Source: Lachnospiraceae bacterium
Lineage (GTDB): Bacteria; Bacillota; Clostridia; Lachnospirales; Lachnospiraceae
Assembly: GCA_017961385.1 (NCBI GenBank)
Contig: JAGCXJ010000280.1
Location: 1-6,458 of the forward strand
Reading direction: 5' to 3'
Length of the DNA stretch: 6,458 nucleotides
Position numbers and translations under genes: made by a program. Positions within the stretch are counted from its first letter, which is position 1. Every line of letters begins with the position of its first letter. The notes beneath the pieces were generated by a model. It worked only from the letters and a program-made list of their open reading frames with translations. It did no database searches and was not told the origin of the DNA. Shown piece after piece: positions 5,441 to 6,458 of this stretch.

Positions 5441-5914
5441 ATGAAAAACAATACCAGGATGTTGACTATTATCGCACTCGTACTTCAGATACTGACCGTG
5501 CTCGTATCTTTCATCGTGATCATCATGCAGAAAAGACTTATGCCGATATTTGTTATGGCATCACTTGATGAGGCGATCAAAGTATACCCGGTGCAGTTCT
5601 TCTTTATGATAACTCAGCTGATAATCTATATGATATTCTTTGGCATGTCTCAAAATGAGAAAAATGAGTCAAACAGGACAGGAGCGATCATACTCATAGT
5701 GATCTCTGTTGCACTGGCTATAGTATCGGTATTTGCAAATCTCGCAGGGACTGTCATCTATTCAAGGATGGGGCAGGAGACTCTTGTGACATATTCGAGT
5801 ATTTCCACACTGATATCATATGTAAATACGTTTTTAGGCCTGCCGGCAACAGCTATGTTTTATATGGCATGCGGCAGATTTACCGCAAAAGCACAGTCTA
5901 CAGATATGCCCTGA
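5441..5914 (+). CDS. Small four-helix membrane protein of unknown function
   Basis: I do not recognise the family. The 157-residue product has four hydrophobic segments at about 8-28, 51-69, 81-107 and 122-144, short charged loops (QNEKNESNR at 71-79) and a short polar tail, so it is almost certainly an integral membrane protein. There are no visible catalytic or metal-binding motifs. AAGGAGA (5426-5432) stands 8 bases before ATG 5441 but only 2 before the in-frame ATG at 5435, so 5441 is the better start; the difference is two residues. It lies 23 bases after mntP with no terminator between, which predicts read-through under manganese control. Its 3' end overlaps the convergent minus-strand gene by 17 bases. 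Confidence 0.8.
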   Translation: MKNNTRMLTIIALVLQILTVLVSFIVIIMQKRLMPIFVMASLDEAIKVYPVQFFFMITQLIIYMIFFGMSQNEKNESNRTGAIILIVISVALAIVSVFANLAGTVIYSRMGQETLVTYSSISTLISYVNTFLGLPATAMFYMACGRFTAKAQSTDMP

Positions 5915-6458
5915 ATTCATCAGCCCTATCTTTATCACCCATCAGTTCGTAGCAGTTTATGATCGCATTAAGGGGGATATCCTTTTTGCTTCTTATATTC
6001 ATGAGAGGTTCTGTCTCAAAAGCGGCATTGTAATACCACATGGCAGCCTCCGCGTAGTCTCCCTGTTTATAGAAGACGTCTGCGAGTTCACAGCAAAGTT
6101 CGCTGCAGCCTTTTGTTGCAGCTCCTCTGAGCGCATATTTAAACTGCTTGTTCACATCTTTGGCTATGATGCTTGCTTTGAGCGCTATAGTCAGAGCGCA
6201 AACAAGCTCATCTTCATCAAGCGAGTCTGAATCGCACAGCTTTTCAAAGTATCTTGATGCAACTAAATAGTTATTCTCATCACCTGCTATATACAGTTCT
6301 TTTACATATATATCAAGAAGTCTTTTGGATATGGTATCTCCGTCGCTTATCATCTTTTCGAATCTTGCAAGATCCCTGCCTGCATGTACAGAAGCGGGAC
6401 GGTGGATTATCTCTATATCACTGTCATATATGACAGGATCTAGCAGGACCTGCTCGTG
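5898..6458 (-). CDS. TPR-containing protein, probably C-terminal part of a family 2 glycosyltransferase (partial)
   Basis: The frame is open from the right edge of the window to TAG at 5898-5900, giving 186 residues; its 5' end lies outside. The internal Met at 6353 is not a likely start, because the 35 codons before it are open and read sensibly (HEQVLLDPVIYDSDIEIIHR, then PASVHAGRDLARFEKM). The later part is helical with TPR-like repeats: NNYLVASRYFEKLCDSDSLD, CELADVFYKQGDYAEAAMWY and AIINCYELMGDKDRADEF. A short strand region ending in I.HRP.S, followed by R.L..FEK and then TPR-like helices, resembles bacterial family 2 glycosyltransferases with C-terminal TPRs, where the segment before the repeats is 'I.H.........R.L..LEK'. 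The catalytic GT-A domain would be beyond the window, so this assignment is inference. A plain TPR protein is the alternative. Confidence 0.62.
   Translation of the reverse strand, partial: HEQVLLDPVIYDSDIEIIHRPASVHAGRDLARFEKMISDGDTISKRLLDIYVKELYIAGDENNYLVASRYFEKLCDSDSLDEDELVCALTIALKASIIAKDVNKQFKYALRGAATKGCSELCCELADVFYKQGDYAEAAMWYYNAAFETEPLMNIRSKKDIPLNAIINCYELMGDKDRADEFRAYL

Overview
The window looks like chromosomal DNA from a low-to-moderate GC Firmicute, most likely a clostridial species of the Lachnospiraceae (Butyrivibrio-like). This is inferred from strong AGGAGG-type ribosome binding sites, frequent AGA/AGG/ATA codons, a BioY-type biotin transporter without its own energising genes, a yybP-ykoY riboswitch before mntP, and family-level resemblance of the proteins. 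No insertion sequence, CRISPR array, tRNA or rRNA was seen.

Left part (1-1468): the 3' end of a LytTR-type DNA-binding protein overlaps a short BirA-like gene. That gene keeps the winged-helix DNA-binding domain but has lost much of the biotin ligase signature and the whole C-terminal domain. It converges on, and overlaps by 9 bases, bioY, the biotin-binding subunit of an ECF transporter, on the minus strand. Upstream of bioY is a near-perfect BirA-type operator (9-base arms, 14-base spacer). One arm contains the bioY -35 element, and the other contains a TTGACA facing the opposite way. The simplest reading is a biotin-responsive regulatory unit in which the BirA-like protein, or a true BirA elsewhere, represses biotin uptake.

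Middle part (1469-3031): three tightly packed plus-strand genes, namely an unrecognised 204-residue protein, a GNAT acetyltransferase of the diamine/spermidine acetyltransferase type (start overlapping the previous stop by one base), and a GrpB-family nucleotidyltransferase-like protein (35-base overlap). They probably form one operon starting at the divergent region.

Next (3032-4598): a TetR-family regulator and an alpha/beta hydrolase with an intact Ser-Asp-His triad form a second operon. Two TGACC-N4-GGTCA palindromes, 35 bases apart, sit between a TTGACA-N17-TAGCAT promoter and the TetR start, which predicts autoregulation.

Right part (4599-6458): a yybP-ykoY manganese riboswitch with its own promoter, an intrinsic terminator and a plausible antiterminator precedes mntP, a Mn2+ exporter. 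A small four-helix membrane protein follows 23 bases later and probably shares the control. On the minus strand, running in from the right edge, is the C-terminal part of a gene with TPR-like repeats that resembles the tail of family 2 glycosyltransferases. It converges on the membrane protein gene with a 17-base overlap.
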